Part shown: piece by piece, positions 44,662-52,573 of the stretch | How the letters are laid out: each line of letters opens with the position of its first letter | Numbering within the stretch: the first letter of the stretch is position 1 | Source of the DNA: Clostridiales bacterium GWF2_38_85 | GTDB lineage: Bacteria > Bacillota > Clostridia > Oscillospirales > CAG-382 | Assembly (NCBI GenBank): GCA_001797275.1 | Contig: MGOY01000024.1 | Span: 1-64,000, forward strand | DNA: 64,000 nt | Reading direction: 5' to 3' | Notes under the pieces: model-generated | Databases searched by the model: none | The model's input: the letters and a program-made list of their open reading frames with translations, nothing else | Told to the model about the DNA's origin: nothing | Program-made: the position numbers and the translations under genes

Positions 44662-44845
44662 CTCATATACTCCTTAACTTCGTTTTTTAGATGCGGAAAT
44701 TTATCCTTCACATGGGCAAATATTCCTTTATTGTTGCTTATTTCATAAAGCTTTGTTTCATGGAGAATTATCTTCTGATTAATTAAAAAATTCTTTTCGG
44801 TTGATTTATATATTTTTCGCTGTCAATTTTATGTATTTGTTCATC
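44658..44845 (-). pseudogene. Remnant of a small gene upstream of the nucleotidyltransferase
   Basis: Two minus-strand frames, joined at a T6 run near 44782, give QIHKIDSEKYINQPKRIF and LINQKIILHETKLYEISNN, then HVKDKFPHLKNEVKEYMR with a TGA that overlaps the next ATG. No start codon is present at its 5' end. It looks like the C-terminal part of a small co-translated gene. Family not recognised. Confidence 0.4.
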
Positions 44846-44857
44846 ATAAGTAATGTA

Positions 44858-45508
44858 TTACTTAATAAATTTCAAGAATAGTATTTTGGGTATTTTGGAA
44901 TCATTATCAGACAACAATGGTTCATTTAATGCTTTCAAATTAAATCCAGTATTTAATATACAATTGATTATATTGCTCAATGTATTGTGCCAAAAAGTAA
45001 TCGGTTCCCCAAAATGTTCACTTAAAAACTCTTGATATGGGCCTTCTTTGAAATAATCTTCAAATCCAAAACATGGATGTAAAATTGAAATTAAAAATAC
45101 ACCACCCGATTTTAATACACGATAAGCTTCATTAACAGCAGATTCAATATCTTCTATTACCATTAAACACATTGCTGATACTATAAAATCAAAATTTCCA
45201 TCTCCTATCCCTTCTAAAGAGCAAGCATCTCTTACATAATATTTAATTTCGTTATTCTGATTTTGTCTTAAAGCTTCGTTAATTAAGTTTTCTGAAAAAT
45301 CTACTCCAACAACTATAGCTCCTTTATTTGAAAATAATCTTGAATAGCCACCTTCTCCACATCCTAAGTCTAGCAATCTTTTTCCTTTTATATCACCAAG
45401 CATTTTCAATGTCTCTGGTATTAAGATATTTGTTCTGAGTTGATTAAACTCTAAAGATTTTATCCATTCTTTTGATGCATTGTCCCATTCATTTAAGATT
45501 TCTAGCAT
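44858..45508 (-). CDS. Class I SAM-dependent methyltransferase
   Basis: 216 residues starting at the ATG behind a GGAGG site; the longer in-frame reading upstream is not needed. Motif I is RLLDLGCGEGGYSRLF, then VVGVDFSENLINEA and FDFIVSAMCLMVIEDIE (motif IV/V), followed by EAYRVLKSGGVFLISILHP. Lys- and Asn-rich, AT-rich codon use, unlike its neighbour at 45660, suggesting a different source. Substrate unknown. Confidence 0.87.
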   Translation of the reverse strand: MLEILNEWDNASKEWIKSLEFNQLRTNILIPETLKMLGDIKGKRLLDLGCGEGGYSRLFSNKGAIVVGVDFSENLINEALRQNQNNEIKYYVRDACSLEGIGDGNFDFIVSAMCLMVIEDIESAVNEAYRVLKSGGVFLISILHPCFGFEDYFKEGPYQEFLSEHFGEPITFWHNTLSNIINCILNTGFNLKALNEPLLSDNDSKIPKILFLKFIK

Positions 45509-45659
45509 TTGGTAACCTCCACAAATATAAATATAATTTTCGAACTTCACGCAAAGCTGGTTTTTATTTTGAAATATGAATACTATCAACTATAGCCATG
45601 CCGATGGACAGAAATACTTCACCGTGACAATGGTGTTCCATAATACATAACTATTTTCA

Positions 45660-46391
45660 TCACCTAATTAATTTTTTTATTCGCAGTATTATCGATGGAG
45701 GAATCTCATACCAGTCAAACTCTACAGCATTATCAGGTTTTGCGAACACAGGTTCTTCCATGCCATCAAGGACAAATCCGGACTTGAAGCATATATCCAT
45801 AATCATACTAAGCGGTCGGTGAAAATGAAGCACCCGTTTCCCATTTTGAGATAGTGCGGTTACTTCATGCATTTTTGGCTGAATGTATTCGTAGGTCTGT
45901 ATTCTCAATCGTAAGTAATTGTCGCAAGTATCACAGGTATAATCACTTAATTCAATAATTTTCAGCATATTCGGTGTCTGAAAACAAGGATGAACTCCTG
46001 AGAACACAAATATACCGCCCGGTGCAAGCATATCATTTACCGCCCGAAACAGCGGCTCAACATCGACAATGTCCATCACAGCCATATTTGATACTGCCTT
46101 GTCAAATGGCTTGTCAGCTTTTAATTTTATGAGTTCATCAAACTTTGTAGCATCGGCAACATGAAAATCAATCATGTCAAGCTGTTCTTTGCATCGTTCC
46201 TTTGCAAATTCTATCATCTTAGAACTGTAATCAAGCGCTGTTACTTTTACTCCCGACCTTGACATGAATCGAGAAAAGTTACCGTTGCCACAGGCAACAT
46301 CATGTATTTGTTCGCCAGATTGCGGATTCAATAGCTTAAGAGTAGCAGGACGGATGATTTCTCTGTGGTACCGATTATCGGTTTCGCCCAT
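45660..46391 (-). CDS. Class I SAM-dependent methyltransferase
   Basis: 243 residues. IHDVACGNGNFSRFMS is a motif I variant (DxACGxGxF), VTALDYSSKMIEFAKER motif II, FDKAVSNMAVMDIVDVEPLF motif IV and GGIFVFSGVHPCFQTPN the motif V/VI region that resembles the paralogue at 44858 (ISILHPCF). The protein may be a related small-molecule methyltransferase. About 69 nt separate it from the broken NUDIX gene upstream. Confidence 0.86.
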   Translation of the reverse strand: MGETDNRYHREIIRPATLKLLNPQSGEQIHDVACGNGNFSRFMSRSGVKVTALDYSSKMIEFAKERCKEQLDMIDFHVADATKFDELIKLKADKPFDKAVSNMAVMDIVDVEPLFRAVNDMLAPGGIFVFSGVHPCFQTPNMLKIIELSDYTCDTCDNYLRLRIQTYEYIQPKMHEVTALSQNGKRVLHFHRPLSMIMDICFKSGFVLDGMEEPVFAKPDNAVEFDWYEIPPSIILRIKKLIR

Positions 46392-46459
46392 TTTAACATC
46401 CCAATCACTTGCTATTTCATCTCATAATATTTGACTTTGCTTAGTTGCGTCTTTGTAAT

Positions 46460-47056
46460 TTAGCATTGTATTATTTTAACTACCTCTCTAATTCTTTCGG
46501 TAAACTTGCTGTTGGGTTTTTGTTTATGTTTTTCATTTTTTTGTTCTTTAAATAATTCATCAAGATACGGATATGCTTCATGTGATGGAATGAATGCTCC
46601 GGCGTCTATCATTTGTTTAATTTGTTTTATACTTACCCACTTAGCATCACATGTTTCTTCTGGTTGTAAAACAATAGTCGAAATATCAACCTCTTGACGG
46701 AATACCCAAGCATCAATAATAACATTTCCATCATCGTTTATATGAGGTTCGCTATAACGCTTAAATAGCTGTCCGTTTTGAGGATCAAGTGTTATTCCAT
46801 TTTATTCCTTTGTTTCCTTCAAAGTTGTTTTCAAGCTATCATCACCTGCAACTGCACATCCGCCAGTTGTTTGCTATAAGCCATCCCACCAGCCTTCGCC
46901 GAGAGATCTTCGAGAGATAAGAAATTCGCCTTTACCATTCATAATCCACACTTGCGCCACAAGGTGATATTCACCTTTTTGCATAATCTTTCCGCGTTCG
47001 TGTAGACATCCTGTCTTATTGCCGTTTTCGTCTAATATATCCCAGTATTCAGTCAT
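46460..47056 (-). pseudogene. NUDIX hydrolase gene with two in-frame stop codons
   Basis: One unbroken reading frame of 198 codons except for a TAG (46874-46876) and a TAA (46802-46804). It reads MTEYWDILDENGNKTGC, HLVAQVWIMNGKGEFLISRR, then GWWDGL-stop-QTTGGCAVAGDDSLKTTLKETKE-stop-NGITLDPQNG and continues to VVKIIQ. The TAG stands where Trp is expected before TTGG (TGG to TAG) and the TAA sits on the last Glu of the Nudix box (GAA to TAA). Both are single-base changes and there are no frameshifts. Its start overlaps the GNAT-HIT gene. Confidence 0.85.
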
Positions 47057-47994
47057 TTCAAAAGTTCCTCTCTCATTCGCACAACAAACCATATAAATTC
47101 CTCATCGCTTTCGTACGGAGATGGCTCTGTTATACGGTAATCGATAGGTGCGGATGGGAAATCATCGTCAAGATAACGTGGGAACAAGTGGCAATGAATA
47201 TGCGGTCCGGAATTTGCGTGGATTTCATAATTTATTTTAACAGCTCCCGTTACCTTGCGCAGTGCAGATCCAACACGCTGAACATCACTCATAAAGCCTG
47301 CCATCTCATCATGCGGTATATCCTCGAAATTGACATAGTGATTCTTCATCAGAACGTGACACTTGCCGAACAGTCTACCCTGCGCAATCCGTTCAGCGGT
47401 TGCAAAGGAATATTCTAGCTCTGCAATATCAAGCAGAGAATCGGGAGCAGGGGCATTATTGCAACACAGGCAGTTTTCAAGGAGTGAGTATTTTGCATAA
47501 TCGAGATATTTGAAATGAAAGCTGCCGCCTCGTTTTTCATTTGTGGGTGAAAGCGTCATCTTGCAACGCTTGTTGCCGTTTTCATCGTTAAACTCTTCGG
47601 TCTCGGTAAATCCGGCTTTTTGATAAACAGCTCTTGCAGCTTCGCCGCCCGCACAGTCTGCCGGAAACGTAATAACTATTATCTCTCTTTTATTATCAAG
47701 ATGCCTGAGCGCCGTGCCAAGCAGACGCTTGCCTATGCCGCGGTCTCTTGAATTGGGCTGAACGGCAAACCATGAAATTCGGCTGTTCGTTCTTGAAAAG
47801 CCGATAACTCCCAAAACCCTTCCGCTCATTCTGTCTACAGCCGCAAGAGCTTCATATTTACTTATTTTGCTCTCCATATAGTCATGAAAAAACTTATCCG
47901 ACGCCATATTCGGACTGTTGAATAGCACTGCAACAGTATCCGCAAGCTCAGTCCACGTCGCTTTATCTTCATTTGTCGCCCATCTTATCAGCAT
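47053..47994 (-). CDS. GNAT-HIT domain fusion protein
   Basis: 313 residues joining two enzyme types. Residues ~1-150 are a GNAT (SWFAVQPNSRDRGIGKRLLGTAL is the acetyl-CoA site, then YQKAGFTET); residues ~165-313 are a HIT hydrolase with GPHIHCHLFPRY, the HxHxHxxP-type nucleotide-binding motif. HIT proteins cleave nucleotide phosphoramidates or Ap4A. The ATG at 47994 is behind GGAGG; an earlier ATG at 48009 overlaps the upstream stop. The combination is unusual; a role in removing or recycling a nucleotide adduct is only a guess. Confidence 0.87.
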   Translation of the reverse strand: MLIRWATNEDKATWTELADTVAVLFNSPNMASDKFFHDYMESKISKYEALAAVDRMSGRVLGVIGFSRTNSRISWFAVQPNSRDRGIGKRLLGTALRHLDNKREIIVITFPADCAGGEAARAVYQKAGFTETEEFNDENGNKRCKMTLSPTNEKRGGSFHFKYLDYAKYSLLENCLCCNNAPAPDSLLDIAELEYSFATAERIAQGRLFGKCHVLMKNHYVNFEDIPHDEMAGFMSDVQRVGSALRKVTGAVKINYEIHANSGPHIHCHLFPRYLDDDFPSAPIDYRITEPSPYESDEEFIWFVVRMREELLK

Positions 47995-48005
47995 TTTTAC
48001 CTCCG

Positions 48006-49103
48006 TCACTTATAAATATCCGTTCTGATATTTCCGGTTTTGAAATCAACTTTCCAATCGCCGTATTCGTAATCTTCGGGTATTTTGATATAGCAACCTA
48101 TTGTATCATCGCGTTTACGATCGATAATGCCCGAAATATTCTTATTCCCGATGTTGCCCTCCGCGACTGTAATCGTGTCGGCTTTACATGTAAGAACAAT
48201 CCCGATATGATCACACCATGTGCTGTTTTGGGATTTGTCCTCGCAGGGAATGATATTGTTATATACTACGATATTTCCTCGTTCGGGTGTATATCCGTCT
48301 TTTTCGTAATGACAATACCCGTGTTTGTTCGCCCACTCGTACCACGCGGCAACACAGGCAAAGCGGCAATTTGCGACTTCTTTTGCGGTATGTGGCGTGC
48401 GAAGTGGCAACACAAGTCCAGCTTTAACACAGCAATGATAAACAAATGCTGCGCACCAAGCATGGTCAAGTTCGTTAAAAGCAGATTTCTCCGGGAAGTA
48501 TTTGATAATATCCATATAATCCGTATTATCGGCTTCGCCCTTGATATTCTTTTGTGCCAACATCTCAGCAATATCGGCGACTTTGTTCTGTGTGAATACA
48601 GGCTTGAACTCTGCACTTTCATCTTTGGCTGCTGCCGGTACATCAATACCGAATTCAACGGCAGCACGGCTCAGGCGTTTGCCGTAAAAAGCTTTTGATG
48701 TAACATCATAAAGATAATGCTGAAGGATATCGCAGTCCTTGAGCAGCTCATCGTACTCGTCATGAATATACGCTTTGTCAGAATGATGATATATTGCGGA
48801 TTTTATTATTGTCTGCTCATCTTCAAGGAAAAGCCCGGTAAGGTCATATTTAAAAGCTACACGAACCATTTCGGCACCGTTATGCGAATGCAGCGACCGC
48901 ACGCCTGTCTTATATGAATAGACATCGTGTAATAACCCGATAATTGTAGCAATTTCAGGATTCAAATCACGCTTTTTGGCTAACAGAGCCATACACTCCG
49001 CCACTCCGTAAGAATGGATATATGCTGCTCGCTTTTCTCCGAAATCTGAAACACTGTCAAAAATATTATTAACATAGTTCTGTACTTTTTCAATCCTACT
49101 CAC
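48006..49103 (-). CDS. HD domain-CHAP amidase fusion protein
   Basis: 365 residues from the GTG at 49103, nine nt behind AGGAG. The N-terminal half is an HD phosphohydrolase (AYIHSYGVAECMALLAKK, then IGLLHDVYSYKT with the His-Asp pair). The C-terminal half is CHAP/NlpC-like (HAWCAAFVYHCCVKAGL with the candidate nucleophilic Cys, DHIGIVLTCKADTITVAEGN with the His). No signal peptide, so any peptidase acts in the cytoplasm. The HD-CHAP pairing is uncommon. A 28-codon ORF overlaps its start. Confidence 0.8.
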   Translation of the reverse strand: MSRIEKVQNYVNNIFDSVSDFGEKRAAYIHSYGVAECMALLAKKRDLNPEIATIIGLLHDVYSYKTGVRSLHSHNGAEMVRVAFKYDLTGLFLEDEQTIIKSAIYHHSDKAYIHDEYDELLKDCDILQHYLYDVTSKAFYGKRLSRAAVEFGIDVPAAAKDESAEFKPVFTQNKVADIAEMLAQKNIKGEADNTDYMDIIKYFPEKSAFNELDHAWCAAFVYHCCVKAGLVLPLRTPHTAKEVANCRFACVAAWYEWANKHGYCHYEKDGYTPERGNIVVYNNIIPCEDKSQNSTWCDHIGIVLTCKADTITVAEGNIGNKNISGIIDRKRDDTIGCYIKIPEDYEYGDWKVDFKTGNIRTDIYK

Positions 49104-49182
49104 TATATAGTTTCTCCTTTGCTTTTCGTATGATACTTTCAATAAATTCGGGATTATACGGTTCAACAATAATGGTTCTCAT
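49096..49182 (-). CDS. 28-residue ORF between two HD-domain genes
   Basis: MRTIIVEPYNPEF begins this tiny ORF, which starts inside the stop of the upstream HD gene (ATGA) behind GGAGAGG and ends 8 nt past the start of the HD-CHAP gene. The VEPYNPE start is that of GrpB-family proteins, so it may be the leftover N-terminus of one. It also carries the AGGAG site of the downstream gene. Confidence 0.5.
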   Translation of the reverse strand: MRTIIVEPYNPEFIESIIRKAKEKLYSE

Positions 49183-49838
49183 ACAGAATCCTCTCCGTTT
49201 GCGCCCTTTATTATTTCATCCATATCCCAGATTTCACCATCAGATTCCATTGCAAAACGAGCGGTAAAATTCTTCAGAAATTCTACTTTATCGTCATATA
49301 TGGCACGGCTGACTTCAAAATTTAACTCATCACGGTATCTGGAAAAGTCAAGTGGACGCTCAATTACAAGATAATTACTCACATCATTTATCGTTTCATC
49401 ATGAGGTACTGCATAAAGAAAATTCATCCAAATATCAAAGGTTCCGAAGTGGTCAAGGTGGTCGGCATCCTGATGTATTTTCACCCAGTCTGATAAGTCA
49501 GTATGGTCGCATTGTCTGTCATCATGTACGGCGATAATACCGCAGATTTCATCAATCTCTGCCTGTGAACAACAACCTCCGAACAACGTTCTCGCCAATT
49601 CCGCACCTGCTGTGCCGTGATTATTACCGCCATTTGCAATATCGTGAAACCATGCCGCTGCAGTCAGAATGTCATCATGTGAGCAGTCATCAGGAAATAT
49701 CAACTTTCTCAGCGTTATAACGAGCTTTGCCACTCGTTCGCCATGATAATATTTGTTGCCGCGTTCTTTCCACGAGTGACTTCGCTTATCTTTCATTTGC
49801 TCAGCGGCAATTAATTTGATTTTGTCAAGTTCCATCAT
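49179..49838 (-). CDS. HD domain phosphohydrolase
   Basis: 219-residue HD-superfamily protein: YYHGERVAKLVITLRKL supplies the first His, AAAWFHDIANGGNNHGTAGAELA the HD pair, and GIIAVHDDRQCDHTDLSDWVKIHQDADHLDHFGTFDIW the remaining His/Asp ligands. Family members hydrolyse nucleotides or are metal-dependent phosphatases. It is adjacent to a second HD gene and to the XRE-methyltransferase gene with spacings of 2 nt or less, indicating one operon. Confidence 0.88.
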   Translation of the reverse strand: MMELDKIKLIAAEQMKDKRSHSWKERGNKYYHGERVAKLVITLRKLIFPDDCSHDDILTAAAWFHDIANGGNNHGTAGAELARTLFGGCCSQAEIDEICGIIAVHDDRQCDHTDLSDWVKIHQDADHLDHFGTFDIWMNFLYAVPHDETINDVSNYLVIERPLDFSRYRDELNFEVSRAIYDDKVEFLKNFTARFAMESDGEIWDMDEIIKGANGEDSV

Positions 49839-49840
49839 TT

Positions 49841-50812
49841 TTATACCGCCTTATGCACATAAATTGACGCCGAATATGGACACTGCATATTGATGTCCAT
49901 TTCCACAATATCATCGATAACAAATCCTGCCGCAGTCATTTCGCGGATGTATCCATCCTTTGTTCTCGCTCTTGCCGGGACAAGAGGGATTAACACCTCA
50001 ATATTATGACCGTTATTAGTAACCGAGCGCTTCTCCGGAGTTTCATAATCGCTACCTGAGATTATTTTCCATTCGGCAAAGGAGTTGACAACGCCGTCGT
50101 ACGCGTCTGTCCTGTAGCTTTCGCGGAAGAAAAGCATATGTGCTCCAAGCTTTAACGAGTCATACACGTTTTTCAGATATTTTTGTCTGTCAGCATCGGT
50201 TACAAGCATGTGATAGCCCATGACATCAAGCGCGGCATCGTATTCACCTGCGACTTTTTCATTTACCATATCAAGCTGTGACACAGTCGCGTATGAAAAA
50301 TCGTTCAATACAGATTTGGATTTCTCCACCGCAGTCGGAGCAATATCCACGCCGTGATAAATACAACCGAGCTTTGACAATATGATTCCGCAGGAGCCTT
50401 CTCCGCAGGCGTATTCAATTATTGGTTTTCCTTGCAGGTTGTTGTCAGCCACCCATTTAGAAAGAGCTTTTATCAATATTTCATCATCCGGTGAATGTCC
50501 CCAGCAGGTTGCGCCTGCGGCGTATACCTTCTGATAACGGTTTTCATATGAAAGATAATAAGGTGTTTGAGATACCTCACACTTGTCTTCCGGTATTGCT
50601 TCAATAATATCTCCAAAGTCACAATTCAAATATTCACAAATAGATAAAAGCACAGAAAGAGATACATTTTCATTTTTACCCATTTTAGCCATTGTGCCTT
50701 TACTCACACCTATTGCTGCTTGTAATTGCCCCTTTTTAATGTTTTTATCGATCATCAATTTCCAAAGCTTATTATATGAAATACGCATTTGTATTCCATT
50801 TATTTCCTGCAT
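49841..50812 (-). CDS. XRE-type HTH fused to a SAM-dependent methyltransferase
   Basis: 323 residues. Residues ~1-70 are a Cro/C1-type helix-turn-helix (KKGQLQAAIGVSKGTMAKMGKNENVSLSVLLSICEYLNC), the short form that ends DFGDIIEAIPE. From ~85 a class I methyltransferase follows: PIIEYACGEGSCGIILSKL (motif I), YHGVDIAPTAVEKSKS, then YDAALDVMGYHMLVTD. The start at 50812 has a GAGGTG site. Being first in its operon, with a 5-bp palindrome overlapping the promoter, it is likely to bind its own control region. Whether the methyltransferase acts on DNA or on a small molecule is unknown. Confidence 0.87.
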   Translation of the reverse strand: MQEINGIQMRISYNKLWKLMIDKNIKKGQLQAAIGVSKGTMAKMGKNENVSLSVLLSICEYLNCDFGDIIEAIPEDKCEVSQTPYYLSYENRYQKVYAAGATCWGHSPDDEILIKALSKWVADNNLQGKPIIEYACGEGSCGIILSKLGCIYHGVDIAPTAVEKSKSVLNDFSYATVSQLDMVNEKVAGEYDAALDVMGYHMLVTDADRQKYLKNVYDSLKLGAHMLFFRESYRTDAYDGVVNSFAEWKIISGSDYETPEKRSVTNNGHNIEVLIPLVPARARTKDGYIREMTAAGFVIDDIVEMDINMQCPYSASIYVHKAV

Positions 50813-50823
50813 ACTCGTCACCT

Positions 50824-50871
50824 CAAACAATAGTTTGGATTAAGTATATCAGAATTATGTTTATAAAACAA
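50824..50871 (-). promoter_or_regulatory. Promoter and operator-like palindrome of the XRE-methyltransferase operon
   Basis: Minus-strand TTGTTT (50866-50871) and TATACT (50843-50848), spacer 17 bp, followed downstream by the palindrome CAAAC-AATA-GTTTG (50824-50837), which would overlap the transcript start. That position suits autoregulation by the HTH domain encoded next. Confidence 0.6.
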
Positions 50872-50924
50872 GGCATATGGTCTAAATAAGTGTACATATT
50901 AGTATAAAAATCCATAACTGGATA

Positions 50925-50953
50925 TTGACACATTTATATTTATGTGATATTCT
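50925..50953 (+). promoter_or_regulatory. Promoter of the second attenuated methyltransferase unit
   Basis: TTGACA (50925-50930) and TATTCT (50948-50953), spacer 17 bp, divergent from the XRE-methyltransferase promoter. Confidence 0.7.
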
Positions 50954-50987
50954 ATATAAAAGGTTTACAAGGAGGCAGAAGCTCGCT

Positions 50988-51107
50988 ATGACTGCAAATA
51001 AAGTCCATATGAATATGCAGCAAGTACAACTCGTAGTCATGCGCGTTATTTATAACGCTGGCGACGGGCTTTTGCCGTGTTTCGTAAGAAACGCTTTATA
51101 CTCATAA
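50988..51107 (+). CDS. 39-residue leader ORF of the second attenuator
   Basis: Short ORF behind GGAGG, reading MTANKVHMNMQQVQLVVMRV and ending NALYS. It is rich in Val and Met and has no known family. Its last third (51075-51087) can pair with 51129-51143, which overlaps the left arm of the terminator at 51139. Together with its place between promoter and methyltransferase it looks like a leader peptide that senses translation. Confidence 0.65.
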   Translation: MTANKVHMNMQQVQLVVMRVIYNAGDGLLPCFVRNALYS

Positions 51108-51138
51108 CTGTTTTATTAAATAAAACTTTTACGAACAT

Positions 51139-51177
51139 AACGGTTGAAGGCTCATAAAAAGCTTTCAACCGTTTTTA
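51139..51177 (+). terminator. Intrinsic terminator between leader ORF and methyltransferase
   Basis: 13-bp stem 51139-51151 with 51161-51173 (one G-U), 9-nt loop, followed by TTTTTATTATT. An upstream hairpin GTTTTAT-taa-ATAAAAC (51110-51126) lies between the proposed antiterminator arms. The RBS of the next gene (AAGGAGG) is just downstream. Confidence 0.85.
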
Positions 51178-51199
51178 TTATTATAAGGAGGATTTCACT

Positions 51200-52066
51200 G
51201 TGAAAACAATTGACAAAGATGTTCTCGCCGGATATAACGCCGGAATCGAGAAGAACAGGCTTCGCGAAGGACTCGGGCTAATTGAACTTGAAAGAACCAA
51301 GGAGATCCTTCGGCAACAATTGCCCAATCCGACAAAGTCGGATTTTGACCCTGCGGTCGTATATGACATTGGTGGCGGCTATGGCGAATATTCGTATTAT
51401 CTGACCTCTCTCGGTTATGAGGTACATTTGTATGATATATCGGAAAAGAATATTGAGATGTCCCATGATCTCGGTGTGGAATACGGACTTACCCTGAAAA
51501 CGGCAGAGGTCGCCGATGCCCGAAGTATCAATCGACCGGATAACAGTGCAGATGCAATACTTCTGTTCGGACCGCTTTACCACATTGTTGACGATTCAGA
51601 AAGGCAGTTGTGTCTGAAGGAATGCTACCGATTACTTAAACCGAACGGGCTATTGTTTACAGCGGCAATTACAAGATATGCGACAACGCTGTGGGCCTTG
51701 ACTGTCTATGATAAGAATCCTCTTTTGGATGAAGCAGCCTTTTATGACATGTTAGAACGGGAAATCAAAACAGGAGATCATATTAAAAATCCAGAGTCCC
51801 GATACCGAGGAATGGGACGTTCGTATTTTCATTTGCCCGATGAACTGAAAAACGAAATTGAAGCTGCAGGATTTTGTGATACGGACATCAGAGGTGTTAT
51901 TGGTCCCTGTTGGCTTATTCCGAATTTGGATGAAGCTTGGAAGCATGAGACGAAGCGGGAAAACATTATGCAAATTGTCCGGCTCTGTGAAGAAGAAGAA
52001 AGCATAATGGGTTTGTCAACACATATTTTGAGTATATCAAGAAAGGCGAATCATTGTGGGGTGTAA
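51200..52066 (+). CDS. Class I SAM-dependent methyltransferase
   Basis: 288 residues from a GTG behind AAGGAGG. Motif I is VYDIGGGYGEYSYYLTSLGYEVHLYDIS (residues ~53-80), motif IV ADAILLFGPLYHI, and CYRLLKPNGLLFTAAI follows. Downstream of an attenuator similar in design to the one before 10016. No NPPY motif, so not an Erm enzyme. Substrate unknown; resistance to a small molecule is one possibility. Confidence 0.87.
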   Translation: MKTIDKDVLAGYNAGIEKNRLREGLGLIELERTKEILRQQLPNPTKSDFDPAVVYDIGGGYGEYSYYLTSLGYEVHLYDISEKNIEMSHDLGVEYGLTLKTAEVADARSINRPDNSADAILLFGPLYHIVDDSERQLCLKECYRLLKPNGLLFTAAITRYATTLWALTVYDKNPLLDEAAFYDMLEREIKTGDHIKNPESRYRGMGRSYFHLPDELKNEIEAAGFCDTDIRGVIGPCWLIPNLDEAWKHETKRENIMQIVRLCEEEESIMGLSTHILSISRKANHCGV

Positions 52067-52070
52067 ACAA

Positions 52071-52547
52071 ATGATAATTGATGTGTCCAAAGATTTATTA
52101 CCGAATTGTCTTGATGTTCTGAAATCAAGCTATGAAGATTCCGCAGTCGCTTTTGGAATGACAGAGGAAAACTGTCCTTACAGAGGACGAACACGGCTCC
52201 CGTTGAAAGAATTAGAGAAAGAACGCAACAATGGATGCATTATGTATGCTTATCTGCTAAACGACAAAATGGTTGCCTTTTTATCCCTGTCTGTACGCGG
52301 TGAAGTATTATGCATAAATGATATTGCCGTTATGCCGGACTATCAAAATCAAGGAATAGGCAATAAACTTTTACATTTTTCAAAAAGTAAAGCAAAAGAA
52401 TTGGGTTGTCAGAAAATTAGATTAGGCATGATAGACGATAACACAAAATTGAAAGCGTGGTACGAAAGCCACGGATTTAAAACAATCGATTTGAAAAAGT
52501 ATGATACCGTATTTTACACAGTCGGAACGATGGAGTTAAGTTTATAA
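52071..52547 (+). CDS. GNAT family N-acetyltransferase
   Basis: 158 residues starting at an ATG seven nt behind GGGGTG, four nt after the methyltransferase stop. INDIAVMPDYQNQGIGNKLLHF is the acetyl-CoA motif and LKAWYESHGFKTIDLKKYD the terminal part. It is the paralogue of the GNAT at 14228: both share FGMTEENCPYRG/FGLTEQNCPTNG, a (LG)M/I-ID-D-TKLKxWY stretch and the final VGTMELSL/VGYMEFRL. Confidence 0.86.
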   Translation: MIIDVSKDLLPNCLDVLKSSYEDSAVAFGMTEENCPYRGRTRLPLKELEKERNNGCIMYAYLLNDKMVAFLSLSVRGEVLCINDIAVMPDYQNQGIGNKLLHFSKSKAKELGCQKIRLGMIDDNTKLKAWYESHGFKTIDLKKYDTVFYTVGTMELSL

Positions 52548-52573
52548 AGTATACGAACGAGGTGCAAAATCTA

